Shown: one piece after another, positions 1-9,688 of the stretch
How positions within the stretch are numbered: the stretch's first letter is position 1
Layout: each line of letters starts with the position of its first letter
Assembly (NCBI RefSeq): GCF_029962605.1
Contig: NZ_CP124750.1
Span: 2,294,001-2,358,000 of the forward strand
Direction of reading: 5' to 3'
DNA length: 64,000 nucleotides
Source: Serratia sarumanii
Lineage (GTDB): Bacteria > Pseudomonadota > Gammaproteobacteria > Enterobacterales > Enterobacteriaceae
Program-made: the position numbers and the translations under genes
The notes under the pieces: model-generated
Seen by the model: the letters and a program-made list of their open reading frames with translations, nothing else
Database searches by the model: none
What the model was told of the DNA's origin: nothing

Positions 1-1208
1 ATGCCGGGCAGCAGCGCGTATTCGCCGGTCATTTCAAACACCATCAGCGCCGCCATGATTGGCGCATGGGTGGTGGCGGCCAGCAGGGTGGCCATGCCGG
101 TCAGCGCCAGCAGCAGCGGCACCGCCGCATCCATGCCCGGCCACAGGCCAAACAGCTGACCGATGATCGAACCGAGCGCGGCGCCGACGAACAGCGTCGG
201 GGTGAAGACCCCGCCCGGCGCGCCCGACCCGCTGCTGGCGAGGATCGCCAACAGTTTGCACACCAGGATCGCCCCCAGCAGCAATACCCCCGGCGGCGCG
301 ATCAGCAGCGCCTGTACCACGCTGTAACCGTTGCCCCACACCTGCGGGAACAGCAGCGAAAGCAGCCCGACGATCAGGCCGCCCAGCGCCAGCTGCAACG
401 GCGGCTTCAACCGCAGCGAGCGGAAGGCATGGCCGGTGGCGGTCATCAGCCATAAAAACAGCGGCCCACCGGCGCCGGCCACCACGCCGACCAGCGCCAT
501 CAGCAGGTATTGCGTCGGCAAGGGGGCGGCGAGCGGCGTCACCAGATAGAGCGGCGCCTGGCCGCCGTTGAGCAGGTTGGTCATCAGCAGGGCGCTGACC
601 GCGGCGATCACCACCGGGCCGAGCGAGGCCAGCATCAGGGTGCCGAACAGGATCTCGGCGATAAACAGGCTGCCCGCCAGCGGCGCATGATAGGCGCTGG
701 CCATCCCGGCGGCGGCGGCGCAGGCCACCCACAGTTTCCACTCTTTCTCGTGCGTAAAGCGCTGGGCGAACAACGAGCCCACCAGCGCCGCCAGCAGGAT
801 CATCGCGCCTTCGCGGCCGATGGCGCTGCCGCTCGACACCACCAGCAGCGACGCCAGGCACTTCACCAGGCTGGCGCCGGTGTCCAGCTTGCCGTTGCCG
901 GTCTCGATCGCTTCCATATAGTCGGTGGGCGCCGCCGGGCGCTGGTGGCGGTAGCGCTGATGCATATACAGCAGCAGGCCCGCCGCCAGCCCGCCCAGCG
1001 CCGGCGTGAGGGCGCGCCGCCAGCCGGGCAGCGCGGCGGCGGCGGCCACCAGGCTGCCGTCGGCATTGCCGAGCAGCAGCCACTCGAGGCCAATCATCGA
1101 ACGGTGGAACAGCCACACCGCCAGAGCGGCGGCGACGCCGATGAACACGGCGATAAACAGGCTGCGCAACAGGGCGCGATAGTGGTGCAGATGGACCAAT
1201 CTTTTCAT
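1..1208 (-). CDS. clcB: ClC-type voltage-gated chloride channel ClcB (3' end outside window)
   Basis: Reading the minus strand from ATG at 1208 gives an uninterrupted frame that runs off the left edge (about 402 codons; ClcB is usually about 418 aa, so only a few residues are missing). The protein is highly hydrophobic and carries both ClC selectivity signatures, GSAIGREG with the gating glutamate and [11 protein letters not shown]. It is an inner-membrane chloride channel or Cl-/H+ antiporter thought to help in acid stress. Its position beside the osm operon matches the Salmonella order clcB-osmV-osmW. No clear Shine-Dalgarno sequence is visible before the chosen start, so the exact start is less certain than the identity. 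Confidence 0.9.
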   Translation of the reverse strand, partial: MKRLVHLHHYRALLRSLFIAVFIGVAAALAVWLFHRSMIGLEWLLLGNADGSLVAAAAALPGWRRALTPALGGLAAGLLLYMHQRYRHQRPAAPTDYMEAIETGNGKLDTGASLVKCLASLLVVSSGSAIGREGAMILLAALVGSLFAQRFTHEKEWKLWVACAAAAGMASAYHAPLAGSLFIAEILFGTLMLASLGPVVIAAVSALLMTNLLNGGQAPLYLVTPLAAPLPTQYLLMALVGVVAGAGGPLFLWLMTATGHAFRSLRLKPPLQLALGGLIVGLLSLLFPQVWGNGYSVVQALLIAPPGVLLLGAILVCKLLAILASSGSGAPGGVFTPTLFVGAALGSIIGQLFGLWPGMDAAVPLLLALTGMATLLAATTHAPIMAALMVFEMTGEYALLPG

Positions 1209-1333
1209 GCGTGGGCAGCGTCGTGAGAAAAATCAAAGGGTCATCAGCGCATTGTGCTTGGCGCTCCGGCCGATGACCAGTGAATCTTTAGCAAACTGCG
1301 GCGTGGGCGGGGCGGCGAGCGCCCCGGCGTGGG

Positions 1334-2473
1334 TTATTGCGGCGTCAGCACCCGGCGCGTGCGGCCGGAGCTGAGGTAGTCGGCGATATAATCCTGCGAG
1401 ATTTCGCCGCTGTAGCGGCCGTCTTCATCGACTATCGGCATCCAGGAGGTGTTGTGCTCGTACAGCTTCGACAGCACCACGCGCAGGTTCTCCTCCGCAC
1501 GGGCGGTGACGCGGAAATGGTGCAGGCTGTCGGCGCAGACGCCCGGCGCGCCGCGTGCCTCGCGGCGCTTGACGTATCCCAGCGGCTTGCCGTCGGCGTC
1601 CACCACCGTCACCGAGCGGGCGTCGATATCGTCCATCAGCCCGAACGCTTCCACTAGCGGCGTCTCCCGCCGCACCGTCACCGTTTCCTGTTGATCGGCC
1701 ACGTCGCCGGCCTGCACCAGCAGCAGGCGCTTCAGCGTGCGATCCTGGCCGACAAAGGAAGCGACGAAGTCGTTGGCCGGTCGCGCCAGCAGCTCATCGG
1801 CGCTGGCGTTTTGCACGATTTTGCCCTGGCGGAACACCGCGATGCGATCGCCGAGCTTCAGCGCTTCGTCGATGTCGTGGCTCACCAGCATCACGGTCTT
1901 TTTCAGCTGGCGCTGCATGTCGAGAAACTCGTTCTGGATGGTTTCGCGGTTGATCGGATCCACTGCGCCGAAGGGTTCATCCATCAGCAGCACCGGTGGA
2001 TCGGCCGCCAGCGCGCGGATCACGCCGATGCGCTGCTGCTGCCCGCCGGACATCTCTTTCGGGTAGCGGTGCAAAAAACGCTTGGGATCCAGCGCCACCA
2101 TGCTCATCAGCTCCTCGGCGCGATCGTGGCAGCGTTTTTTGTCCCAGCCCAGCATGCGCGGCACCACGGTGATGTTCTCCTCGATGGTCATGTTGGGAAA
2201 CAGGCCGATCTGCTGGATGACGTAGCCGATTTTGCGGCGCAGGCTGACGGTATCCAGCGCGCTGGTGTCTTCGCCGTTGACCAGAATGGTGCCGCCGGTG
2301 GGTTCGATCAGGCGGTTGATCATCTTCAGCGTGGTGGTTTTGCCGCAGCCGGAAGGGCCGAGCAGCACGCAGATTTCGCCTTCCGGCACGTCCAGATTGA
2401 TGTTGTCGACGGCGTTGAACGGCGTGCCGTTCTTTTGCATGAACTGTTTGGTCAGATTTTCCAATTTAATCAT
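1334..2473 (-). CDS. osmV: Osmoprotectant ABC transporter ATP-binding protein OsmV
   Basis: A 379-aa ATPase of the glycine betaine/carnitine/choline (OpuCA/YehX) family. Walker A GPSGCGKTT lies near residue 40, followed by a Q-loop, the signature MSGGQQQR and Walker B LLMDEPFGAVD. A C-terminal region of about 110 residues (from about 265) has the features of paired CBS domains, which in this family sense ionic strength. The start is ATG 2473; a longer reading through the upstream gene in the same frame is not real, because ATG 2473 overlaps the osmW stop by 4 nt (ATGA), indicating translational coupling. It is the last gene of the leftward osm operon and energises uptake of compatible solutes under osmotic stress. 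Confidence 0.93.
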   Translation of the reverse strand: MIKLENLTKQFMQKNGTPFNAVDNINLDVPEGEICVLLGPSGCGKTTTLKMINRLIEPTGGTILVNGEDTSALDTVSLRRKIGYVIQQIGLFPNMTIEENITVVPRMLGWDKKRCHDRAEELMSMVALDPKRFLHRYPKEMSGGQQQRIGVIRALAADPPVLLMDEPFGAVDPINRETIQNEFLDMQRQLKKTVMLVSHDIDEALKLGDRIAVFRQGKIVQNASADELLARPANDFVASFVGQDRTLKRLLLVQAGDVADQQETVTVRRETPLVEAFGLMDDIDARSVTVVDADGKPLGYVKRREARGAPGVCADSLHHFRVTARAEENLRVVLSKLYEHNTSWMPIVDEDGRYSGEISQDYIADYLSSGRTRRVLTPQ

Positions 2474-3120
2474 GAGCGGATCCCCTTGGGCGTTAGCGCA
2501 ATTTGCAAGCGGTGCAATAACCAATCGAGGACGATCGCCAGCAGGCTGATCATCACGGCGCCGGTAATCAACTGGCGAATGTCGCTGCTGCTGATGCCGT
2601 TGAGCAGCAGCAGGCCGAGGCCGCCGGCGCCGATCACCGCAGCGATCGCCATCACGCCGATATTCATCACCACGGCGGTGCGGATGCCGCCGAAGATCAC
2701 CGGCAGCGCCACCGGGATCTCCACCCAGCGCAGGCGTTGCCAGAACGTCATGCCGATGCCGCGGCCGGCTTCGCGCAGCCCGCCGGGCAGGTTGTCGAGC
2801 GCGGTGTGGGTGTTGCGCACGATTGGCAGCAGCGAGTAAAGGAACACCGCGGTGATCGCCGGCACGTAGCCGATGCCGTGGCCGATTAAGGAAAACAGCG
2901 GGATCATCAGCCCGAACAGGGCGATGGAGGGCACGGTAAGCACCAGCGTGGCTAGGCTCAGCACCGGCGTCGCCAGCCATTTGTGGCGGACGATCAGCAC
3001 GCCGAGCGGCACGCCGATCAGGATCGCCAGGCCGACGGCGACGCCGACCAGCAGCAGATGTTCCAGCGTCAATCCGGCGATATAGGCCCAGTTTTGCCAG
3101 GCGTAAAGTATGGTATTCAT
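2470..3120 (-). CDS. osmW: Osmoprotectant ABC transporter permease OsmW
   Basis: A 216-aa integral membrane permease of the OpuCB/OpuCD (BPD_transp_1) family with about five to six hydrophobic segments. The conserved cytoplasmic coupling loop is visible around residues 125-150 (EAGRGIGMTFWQRLRWVEIP). Two adjacent starts exist, GTG 3123 and ATG 3120. The GGAGG sits 6 nt from ATG but only 3 nt from GTG, so ATG 3120 is preferred. The gene lies 11 nt downstream of osmX and overlaps osmV by 4 nt. It forms the transmembrane channel together with the second permease encoded at the head of the operon. Confidence 0.92.
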   Translation of the reverse strand: MNTILYAWQNWAYIAGLTLEHLLLVGVAVGLAILIGVPLGVLIVRHKWLATPVLSLATLVLTVPSIALFGLMIPLFSLIGHGIGYVPAITAVFLYSLLPIVRNTHTALDNLPGGLREAGRGIGMTFWQRLRWVEIPVALPVIFGGIRTAVVMNIGVMAIAAVIGAGGLGLLLLNGISSSDIRQLITGAVMISLLAIVLDWLLHRLQIALTPKGIRS

Positions 3121-3131
3121 CACATGCCTCC

Positions 3132-4040
3132 CTAAATCAGGCCGCGCTGCTTGAGGAACGCGTCGGCGACCTGTTGCGGCGTCTGGTAGTCGATATCCAC
3201 CCTGGCGTTAAGCTCGGTGATCACCTGATTGTTGAACTGTTTCGACAGCGTGTTCAGCGCCTCTTCCAGCCCCGGCGTGTTTTGCAACACGTCGGCGCGC
3301 ACCACCGGCGTGACCGCATAGCTCGGGAAGTAACCCTTGTCGTCTTCGAGCACCTGCAGATCGAAGCCTTTCACCCGGCCGTCGGTGGTGTACACCAGCC
3401 CGGCGTCGACGAAACCGTCGCGGATGGCGTTGTAGACCAGGCCGGGATCCATCTGGCGGATTTGCGGACGATCGAGCGGCATGTCGTACAGCGCCTGCAT
3501 CGGCTTCAGGCCGTCCGAGCGGCCGGCAAACTCCAGATCCAGCCCCAGCAGCCAGTTGTGTTTCGGGTCGGTTTTACGCACTTGTTCCACTTTGGCCACC
3601 AGCTGCGACATGGTGCGAATCTGCTCTTTTTCCGCGCGCTGGCGCTGCATGGCGAAGGCGTAGGTGTTGTTCATGTCCGCCGGCTGCAGCCACACCAGGC
3701 CGAGTTTGGCGTCGAGCTTTTTCACCGTGTCGTAAGTTTCCTGCGGCGTCATGCGCTTATTGATGTGGTTAAAGATGATCAGCGAGGTGCCGGTGTATTC
3801 CCAGGTCATGTCGATCTGTTTGTTGATCATGGCGTTGCGGGTGATCACCGTGGCCAGATTGGTCTTGGGTTCGACCTGAAAACCTTTGGCCCGCAGGTAT
3901 TGCACGGTGATCGCCGACAGAATGCGCTGTTCGGTGAAGTTCTTGCTCGCCAGCGTCAGCGGGGCGCCCCAGGCGGCCGCGCCGGTCATCAGCAAGGAGA
4001 ACAGCAGCGCGTGGCGGAGGCGTTGTAACCATCGAGTCAT
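3132..4040 (-). CDS. osmX: Osmoprotectant ABC transporter substrate-binding protein OsmX
   Basis: A 302-aa periplasmic binding protein of the OpuAC/OsmX type. The N-terminus is a Sec signal (basic start [10 protein letters not shown], hydrophobic core, probable cleavage after AWGA at residues 23-26). The mature protein opens with [11 protein letters not shown], typical of the glycine betaine/choline-binding family, and includes the conserved [12 protein letters not shown] loop. It captures quaternary-amine osmoprotectants and delivers them to OsmW/OsmY. It lies 13 nt after the upstream permease gene and 11 nt before osmW, in the same leftward operon as the Salmonella osmU system. Confidence 0.92.
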   Translation of the reverse strand: MTRWLQRLRHALLFSLLMTGAAAWGAPLTLASKNFTEQRILSAITVQYLRAKGFQVEPKTNLATVITRNAMINKQIDMTWEYTGTSLIIFNHINKRMTPQETYDTVKKLDAKLGLVWLQPADMNNTYAFAMQRQRAEKEQIRTMSQLVAKVEQVRKTDPKHNWLLGLDLEFAGRSDGLKPMQALYDMPLDRPQIRQMDPGLVYNAIRDGFVDAGLVYTTDGRVKGFDLQVLEDDKGYFPSYAVTPVVRADVLQNTPGLEEALNTLSKQFNNQVITELNARVDIDYQTPQQVADAFLKQRGLI

Positions 4041-4053
4041 CGCGTTTCTCCCA

Positions 4054-4770
4054 TCAGGATGCGGTGTGCGGGCTGAGCCGGCGGCCGAGACCGGCCAGCG
4101 CCAGATCGAGCAGCAGGGCGATCAGCGCGGTGGCGGCGGCGCCGAGGATCAGCGTCGGGAAGTCGTTCAGGTAGATGCCGGGGAAGATCAGTTCGCCGTA
4201 GCTGCTGGCGCCGATCAAAAACGCCAGCGGCGCGGTGCCGACGTTGATCGCCATCGCGATGCGTACCCCGGCGAAGATCACCGGCAGGGCGTTGGGCAGT
4301 TCGACCTGGCGCAGCCGCTGCCCGGCGGTCATGCCAATACCGTTGGCGGCCTCGACCAGCGCCGGCGGCACCGAACGCAGGCCGGCATAGGTATTGCGCA
4401 CGATGGGCAGCAGCGAGGCGAGGAACAGCGCCACCACCGCCGGCCGGTCGCCGATGCCGATGATCACCATCGCCAGCGCCAGCACCGCCAGCGGCGGCAG
4501 GGTGTTGCCGACGTTAAAGATCTGCATCACGTGCTCCGCCCAGCGGCGGGCGAAAGGGCGGCTCAGCAGGATGCCGCTGGGAATACCGACCAGCAGCGAC
4601 AGCAGCATGGAGCACGCCACCAGGAACATGTGCTGCTGGCCGAGGTAAATCAAATCTTCCCGGCGCGACTTGAGGGTTTCCCAGCCGATGCCGTAAACCA
4701 GCAGCGCGACGACGGCGATAAACAGCAGGCTCCCGAGGAGCAGGCGCCGGTATGGCGCTGACTTGTGCAT
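4054..4770 (-). CDS. osmY: Osmoprotectant ABC transporter permease OsmY (Salmonella naming)
   Basis: A 238-aa permease and the first gene of the osm operon. The open frame extends upstream to 4935, but ATG 4770 (protein start [13 protein letters not shown]) has a GGAGG about 10 nt upstream and gives the length usual for the family, so that start is chosen. It has about six hydrophobic segments and the [20 protein letters not shown] coupling motif, parallel to OsmW. Two different permeases plus ATPase plus binding protein is the normal OsmU/YehZYXW composition. The symbol follows Salmonella osmVWXY and should not be confused with the E. coli periplasmic protein OsmY. Confidence 0.88.
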   Translation of the reverse strand: MHKSAPYRRLLLGSLLFIAVVALLVYGIGWETLKSRREDLIYLGQQHMFLVACSMLLSLLVGIPSGILLSRPFARRWAEHVMQIFNVGNTLPPLAVLALAMVIIGIGDRPAVVALFLASLLPIVRNTYAGLRSVPPALVEAANGIGMTAGQRLRQVELPNALPVIFAGVRIAMAINVGTAPLAFLIGASSYGELIFPGIYLNDFPTLILGAAATALIALLLDLALAGLGRRLSPHTAS

Positions 4771-5278
4771 GATGTTGCGTCCTCCGTTGCGCGGAGCGGC
4801 CGATAGGCGGCGCATTCCGCTCTGATTGTTACCCACTGCCCGGCGGGCGTGGCGGTACAAAACGGGCGTTTCGCATGAGGTTAGCGAGATTGAGCGAAGG
4901 GTGCGTTCGGCACAGCGTGCTGAACGTAGGCTCAATACGTGAGTTAATCAGCATAAGATACTGATATTTAAACCCGAGAAAGCACGAAGCCCAAAGGCGC
5001 CGGCTAGGGAAGGTATAGCACCCTGACGTTGAGCGTGCCAAGTTTTATGAACAAAATCAGCTGATTGAGTTTGCCCAGATTGGCGCCGCAGACCGCGTCA
5101 GCGCTGGGATGCGTGGAAAGTAAAAAAAATCCGCAGCAAAAAGTTACGCCGTAACAATCAGTCCAAATGGTGCGATTCGCCGCCGGCAAAGGCAGGATGT
5201 GAGGGCGGATAGACTCGGCGCAGACGCTTGCTGATATACTCAGGGAAAATAAAAACGCCAGGAAGCCTGCATAACGCC
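4771..5278. promoter_or_regulatory. Divergent intergenic region between osm operon and MFS gene
   Basis: About 500 bp without a convincing gene, so both divergent promoters must lie here. A TATACT hexamer at 5235-5240 is a plausible -10 for the rightward MFS gene, but no good -35 sits at 16-18 nt. No recognisable operator or terminator was found on the osm side. A 99-aa antisense frame at 5004-5303 has a leader-like N-terminus but overlaps the start of the MFS gene and is probably chance. Confidence 0.4.
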
Positions 5279-6766
5279 ATGACAAATAACGTTTCACCCG
5301 CACCCATCGCCCACCGCCCGCTGATCCTGATCGCCTGCATGCTGGCGATGTTCATGTCGGCGATCGAAGCCACCATCGTCGCCACCGCCATGCCGACCAT
5401 CATCGGCGATCTCGGCGGCTTTTCGCTGCTGGGCTGGGTGTTCGCGGTCTATTTGCTGGCGCAGGCGATCACCATTCCCATCTACGGCCGGCTGGCGGAT
5501 CTCTACGGCCGCAAGCGGGTGTTCTTCTTCGGCGCCACGCTGTTCCTGCTGGGATCGGTGCTGTGCGGCTTCGCCCCCGACATGTATTGGCTGATCGGCT
5601 TCCGTCTGCTGCAGGGGCTGGGCGCCGGCGCCATCATGCCGATCGCCTCCACCATCATCGGCGACATCTACAGCGCCACCGAGCGGCCGAAGGTGATGGG
5701 CTACCTGTCGAGCGTGTGGGGCGTGTCGGCGATCATCGGCCCGCTGCTGGGGGCGTTTATCGTGCAGCACCTGCCGTGGGCGCTGGTGTTCTGGGTCAAC
5801 CTGCCGATCGGCCTGCTGGCGATGTTCTTCCTCTGGCGCTATCTGCCTGCGCATCAGCAGCTGCGGCGGCACGCGCTGGATCTGGCGGGCACCGCCTGGC
5901 TGACGCTGTTTGTTTCGGCGCTGCTGCTCGCGCTGTTGCAGATGGAAAGCCTGGGATGGTGGGTGGCGCCGTTGCTCGCGCTGGCGGCGGCGTCGCTGGC
6001 GCTGCTTGTCCGCCAGGAGCGGCGCGCGGTCGAACCGCTGTTCCCGCTGGCGCTGTGGCAAAGCCGGGTGATCGTCGCCGGCAACATCGGCGGGCTGGTG
6101 ATCGGCGCGGCGATGATGGGCATCAGCGCCTTCCTGCCTACTTTCATTCAGGGCGTAATGGGCGGCTCGCCGCTGGAGGCGGGCACCACGCTGGCGCTGA
6201 TGTCGATCGGTTGGCCGCTGGCCAGCACGCTGAGCGGCCGTTTGATGCTGATGACCTCGTACCGCGCGACGGCGTTGCTGGGTGCGCTGCTGTTGGTGGC
6301 GGGCGGCCTGATCCTGCTGATGCTGCAGCCGACCGGCGGCCTGCTGTGGGGGCGGGTGGCGGCGTTTATGGTCGGCGCCGGCATGGGGTTGTGCAACACC
6401 ACGTTTTTAGTGTCGGTGCAGAATGCGGCGCATTACAGCATTCGCGGCATCGCCACCGCCTGTACGGTGTTTACCCGCATGGTGGGGTCGGCCATCGGCA
6501 CCGCGATTTTGGGTGCCACGCTGAACCTCAACCTGCAGTGGCGTTTGCCGGAGATTGACGATCCGGTGCAGCGGCTGATGGAGCCGGCGGTGCGGCAGAG
6601 CATGGGAAGCGAAGCGCTGGCGCAGCTGATCCAGCAGGTGGCGGCTTCGCTGCATTGGGTGTTTCTGGTGTCGGCGTTGGTGTCGTTGCTGGCGTTGGCG
6701 GCGGCGATGCTGATCCCGGCGCGTTGTCGACCGCAGGGCGAAGGGGAAGAGGCGGAGCAGGCGTAA
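5279..6766 (+). CDS. MFS multidrug efflux transporter, DHA2 (14-TM) type
   Basis: A 495-aa inner-membrane drug:H+ antiporter. Start ATG 5279 (MTNNVS) is preferred over the in-frame ATG at 5228, because it follows AGGAAG and gives a normal short cytoplasmic N-terminus before the first helix. Visible motifs are the DHA motif C region around residues 150-165 (VWGVSAIIGPLLGA), motif A (GRLADLYGRKRVFFFG, about residues 72-87) and an LNLPIGL-like segment (WVNLPIGLLA) typical of 14-helix exporters. The hydrophobic pattern fits 14 helices. The substrate cannot be deduced. It stands alone between the osm operon (divergent) and ynfD (convergent), with no adjacent regulator or membrane-fusion partner. 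Confidence 0.88.
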   Translation: MTNNVSPAPIAHRPLILIACMLAMFMSAIEATIVATAMPTIIGDLGGFSLLGWVFAVYLLAQAITIPIYGRLADLYGRKRVFFFGATLFLLGSVLCGFAPDMYWLIGFRLLQGLGAGAIMPIASTIIGDIYSATERPKVMGYLSSVWGVSAIIGPLLGAFIVQHLPWALVFWVNLPIGLLAMFFLWRYLPAHQQLRRHALDLAGTAWLTLFVSALLLALLQMESLGWWVAPLLALAAASLALLVRQERRAVEPLFPLALWQSRVIVAGNIGGLVIGAAMMGISAFLPTFIQGVMGGSPLEAGTTLALMSIGWPLASTLSGRLMLMTSYRATALLGALLLVAGGLILLMLQPTGGLLWGRVAAFMVGAGMGLCNTTFLVSVQNAAHYSIRGIATACTVFTRMVGSAIGTAILGATLNLNLQWRLPEIDDPVQRLMEPAVRQSMGSEALAQLIQQVAASLHWVFLVSALVSLLALAAAMLIPARCRPQGEGEEAEQA

Positions 6767-6777
6767 GGGAAAAGTAA

Positions 6778-6806
6778 AGGGCGCGGCTGTGAATGAACTG
6801 CGCCCT
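6778..6806. terminator. Hairpin between convergent MFS gene and ynfD
   Basis: Inverted repeat AGGGCGC (6778-6784) and GCGCCCT (6800-6806) with a 15-nt loop, located between two convergent stop codons. Read leftward it is followed by a T-rich stretch (TTTACTTTTC). It is plausibly a shared terminator, although the T-run is imperfect. Confidence 0.5.
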
Positions 6807-6822
6807 GGATAGCCGATGCGGC

Positions 6823-7122
6823 TTACTGCGTGTTGGAGGTATCCTGGCTGCTGCCGGTCTGCGCCGCGTCACCGCGATCGTCGCCATTGTTCAGGCGGGT
6901 ATAGACGATCTTCTGGGTGTCGTTTTCGCAGTGGCCGACCACTTGGCCGCCCGCTTGATCGGCCTGATCGTTAGGCACGATCTCCAGTTTGAAGCCGGAC
7001 TCCGGAACGCCGTTATTGATGATTTTCTGCGAAATGTCCGCTTTCACGCTTTCGCAGGAGGCCAGGGCCGCCAACGGCGCGCCGGCCAGCAAGACAGCGG
7101 TTAATATCAGCGTTTTCTTCAT
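6823..7122 (-). CDS. ynfD: YnfD-like DUF1161 periplasmic protein
   Basis: A 99-aa small exported protein. A Sec signal (MKKTLILTAVLLAGAPLAALA) precedes a mature part starting SCESVKADISQKIINNGVPE, very similar to E. coli YnfD (DUF1161), including the later VVGHCENDTQKIVYTR segment with the two conserved cysteines. GTG 7125 and ATG 7122 are adjacent; AGGA at the right distance favours ATG. The function is unknown. The C-terminal 20 residues are polar, low in complexity and probably disordered. Its neighbours ynfB and ynfA are the same as in E. coli. Confidence 0.88.
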   Translation of the reverse strand: MKKTLILTAVLLAGAPLAALASCESVKADISQKIINNGVPESGFKLEIVPNDQADQAGGQVVGHCENDTQKIVYTRLNNGDDRGDAAQTGSSQDTSNTQ

Positions 7123-7211
7123 CACGTCATCCTTTTAGACAATGGACTTCCTGTAACAGGATAGCAGTAATGGCGGCCGGGTTTCACGCTTGCCCGCCCG
7201 CCGCAGGCGGA

Positions 7212-7580
7212 TTAAGGATTAATCCGACGCCCGGTCTGACGATCCAGACATTTACGGGTGTCCGGCTCCCAGTACGCGTTGACGTTGTTGCTGTCGTTGC
7301 AGCGATCTTCGTCATCCGCCGCGCGATCGGCCTTGTCGAACTCTTTCTCGACGCGAGTGTTAACCTTGTGGCGCAGGGATTTGGTATCATTCCACTGCTC
7401 TTTGCTCTGGCGTGCTTCTTCGGTGCTCATCGCGCCGCTGCCTTTGCCATCGACGGTGACGCAGGTGCTGCCCTGCGTGCAGGTGGCGGCCAGCGCCGGC
7501 GCCTGCCAGGCGCCCATAACGGCCAGCATGGCGACCGGCAGCATCCCGCGCAGCAGTCGTTGGGTCGAAAATGTTTTCAT
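7212..7580 (-). CDS. ynfB: YnfB-like DUF1283 periplasmic protein
   Basis: A 122-aa protein with a signal peptide of about 31 residues (cleavage near APALA-ATC). The mature region contains [21 protein letters not shown] and [20 protein letters not shown], diagnostic of the DUF1283/YnfB family. The frame is open upstream to 7688, but ATG 7580 is the only start that gives a signal peptide at the N-terminus. The function is unknown. It is transcribed leftward, divergently from ynfA. Confidence 0.88.
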   Translation of the reverse strand: MKTFSTQRLLRGMLPVAMLAVMGAWQAPALAATCTQGSTCVTVDGKGSGAMSTEEARQSKEQWNDTKSLRHKVNTRVEKEFDKADRAADDEDRCNDSNNVNAYWEPDTRKCLDRQTGRRINP

Positions 7581-7728
7581 CGTTTCATCCTTATGAGTGA
7601 GCGCGCCTGATGATGGCGACACTGGCGTTACTTCGCCCGCAGGCGTGGTGACAAATATACCACCGCGCTTCTGAAATTCACCAGCCAAGCGCCGATTCGT
7701 TTACTTTATCGAGAGAAAACTGCGACCG

Positions 7729-8055
7729 ATGTTAAAAACCACGCTGTTGTTTTTCGCCACCGCCCTGGCTGAAATTATCGGCTGTTTCTTGCCTTATCTC
7801 TGGCTCAAAAAGCAGGGCAGCGCCTGGCTATTGCTGCCGGCGGCAGTGAGCCTGATGCTGTTTGTCTGGCTGTTGACGCTGCATCCGGCGGCCAGCGGGC
7901 GGGTCTATGCGGCCTACGGCGGCGTGTATGTGGCGACGGCGCTGCTGTGGCTGCGGGTGGTGGACGGGGTGAAGCTGTCTGCGCTGGACTGGGTGGGCGC
8001 GGGGGTGGCGCTGGCGGGCATGTTGATCATCGTTTCCGGCTGGCGCGCAGCCTGA
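7729..8055 (+). CDS. ynfA: YnfA family (UPF0060) small membrane protein
   Basis: A 108-aa inner-membrane protein with four hydrophobic helices. The [14 protein letters not shown] motif at residues 13-26 and [23 protein letters not shown] in the middle are characteristic of YnfA, a member of the drug/metabolite (SMR-like) superfamily that has been linked to multidrug efflux in some enterics. It begins 148 nt from divergent ynfB, as in the E. coli ynfA/ynfB arrangement. The length matches the family (108 aa), so the start at ATG 7729 is secure. Confidence 0.92.
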   Translation: MLKTTLLFFATALAEIIGCFLPYLWLKKQGSAWLLLPAAVSLMLFVWLLTLHPAASGRVYAAYGGVYVATALLWLRVVDGVKLSALDWVGAGVALAGMLIIVSGWRAA

Positions 8056-8091
8056 GCAAACACGGCGGGAGTCGCCTCCCGCCGCCGGAGA

Positions 8092-8841
8092 TCAGGCGCC
8101 GCGGTGGATGTTCAGCCCGGCGAAGGACTGGCTGACCGGCATCATTTCCAGCGTGTTGATGTTGACGCGCGCCGGCAACGTCGCGACCCAGAACACCGAC
8201 TCGGCGATGTCTTCCGGCGTCAGCGCATCGGCGCCTTCGTAGGTTTTGTTGACCTTGCCGTCATCGCCCTTGAAGCGCACGTTGGAGAATTCGGTGCCGC
8301 CCACCAGGCCCGGCTCGATATCGGTCACGCGGATGCGCGTGCCGTGCAGATCGGCGCGCAGCCCCAGGCTGAACTGTTTGACGAACGCCTTGGTGGCGCC
8401 GTACACGTTGCCGCCGGCGTAAGGCCAGTTGGCGGCGGTGGAGCCGATGTTGATCACATGGCCGACGTTGCGCTCGACCATGGCCGGCAGCAGCGCGCGC
8501 GTCATGTTCACCAGCCCCTTGGCGTTGGTGTCGATCATGGTTTCCCAGTCATCGGCGTTGGCCTTGTGCGCCGGCTCCAGCCCCAGCGCCAGGCCGGCGT
8601 TGTTCACCAGCACGTCGATCTGGCGCAGCTCGGCCGGCAGTGCTTCGATCGCCTGTTGAATGGCAGCGCGGTTGCGCACGTCGAGCCGCACGATGTGCAG
8701 CGCTTGCCCTAATTCGTCCTGCAGCTCTTCGAGACGCTCAAGGCGGCGCCCGGCGGCGATCACCTGATGGCCTTCACGGATAAAACGGCGTGCGATTGCC
8801 TCGCCGAAACCGGAGGTGGCGCCGGTAACAAAAATAATCAT
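8092..8841 (-). CDS. ydfG: NADP-dependent 3-hydroxy acid dehydrogenase YdfG
   Basis: A 249-aa classical short-chain dehydrogenase. TGATSGFGEAIARRF at residues 6-20 is the nucleotide-binding glycine motif, NNAGLALG lies near residue 80, and the catalytic Ser...YxxxK appears as GSTAANWPYAGGNVYGATKAF. The C-terminus (MMPVSQSFAGLNIHR) is typical of YdfG. The enzyme oxidises L-allo-threonine, L-serine and 3-hydroxypropionate, and reduces malonic semialdehyde. ATG 8841 is preferred over 8856 because GAGGAA lies upstream. In E. coli ydfG is divergent from dcp; here about 22 kb separates the two, marking an insertion point. Confidence 0.92.
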   Translation of the reverse strand: MIIFVTGATSGFGEAIARRFIREGHQVIAAGRRLERLEELQDELGQALHIVRLDVRNRAAIQQAIEALPAELRQIDVLVNNAGLALGLEPAHKANADDWETMIDTNAKGLVNMTRALLPAMVERNVGHVINIGSTAANWPYAGGNVYGATKAFVKQFSLGLRADLHGTRIRVTDIEPGLVGGTEFSNVRFKGDDGKVNKTYEGADALTPEDIAESVFWVATLPARVNINTLEMMPVSQSFAGLNIHRGA

Positions 8842-8966
8842 GTTGCTGTTCCTCAACTGTTTTTACCCTACATGCCTCTATCATTAGCACAAACCCGCTG
8901 GCAGTGGCAGCGGTTATCGTGGCGCAGAGAAAAAAAGGCCGCACCGGGCCGGCGGCCCGATGCTGA

Positions 8967-9488
8967 TTAGCGCTGAGGCGGCAGGTGGTAGACCACGGCG
9001 TCATACTTGATGTTTTCACGCTTGCCGGCCAGCACGCCGCCCAGCGACTCGGCGAGGCGGCGGCTGGCGGTATTTTGCTCGGCCACCGGGTAGATAAGGT
9101 GCTGAGGCTGAAAGCGCTCGCTGACCCAGTGCGCGATGCCCTGCACGATTTCGCGCCCGTAGCCCTGGCCGTGCAGGCTCTCTTTCACCCAGATGCCCAG
9201 CTCCGGGGTGCGGCTGCGCAGGTTGTGCGCGCCGCCGACGCCGACAAACTGCCGGTCTTCGCGCCGACGGGCGACGAAGATCACTTCTTCGCCTTCGCGC
9301 ATCAGCGGCAGCCAACCTTGCCAGACGTTGGCGAAATCTTCCGGCGACGCCTCCGGCTCAAAGGCCATAAAGCGCGTCAGAGTGGGGGTGATCGCCTGGT
9401 AAACATCGTCGGCGTCTGCTGCGGTAAAGGGGGCAATCAACAAACGGTCGGTGTCCACGCGGCACTGAGAAAGGTCATTATGATTCAT
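8967..9488 (-). CDS. GNAT family N-acetyltransferase
   Basis: A 173-aa protein of the RimJ/RimL-like acetyltransferase type. The N-terminal TDRLLIAPFTAADADDVYQAI is the usual first strand and helix. The acetyl-CoA binding region is ELGIWVKESLHGQGYGREIV (about residues 95-114), containing the Q/RxxGxG/A motif, and NTASRRLAESLGG near 140 is the conserved C-terminal helix. The substrate (ribosomal protein, small molecule or antibiotic) cannot be told from sequence. It is an isolated leftward gene between ydfG and fecA. Confidence 0.82.
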   Translation of the reverse strand: MNHNDLSQCRVDTDRLLIAPFTAADADDVYQAITPTLTRFMAFEPEASPEDFANVWQGWLPLMREGEEVIFVARRREDRQFVGVGGAHNLRSRTPELGIWVKESLHGQGYGREIVQGIAHWVSERFQPQHLIYPVAEQNTASRRLAESLGGVLAGKRENIKYDAVVYHLPPQR

Positions 9489-9688
9489 CTTATTTTCCCT
9501 CGCTTTTCAGGCCAGAACGGCAAAAAATCCGCGCCCATAAATCAGGGCGGATCGTCGATATTACGCGCATTGGCGGCAGAAGCGACTTATTTTTCGCCGC
9601 TTGGGCAAGATGGAAAGATCGGGATTGGTGACAATGTCACGTTGTGAATGAAGCGGCGAGCGCGCTGAGGTGCGCCCGCCGTAGGGGA

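Noticed and set aside
5004..5303. 99-aa minus-strand frame with a signal-peptide-like N-terminus
   Set aside because: Its leader-like part is the antisense of the MFS gene start, it has no ribosome site and the rest resembles no protein; the hydrophobicity follows from the opposite strand.
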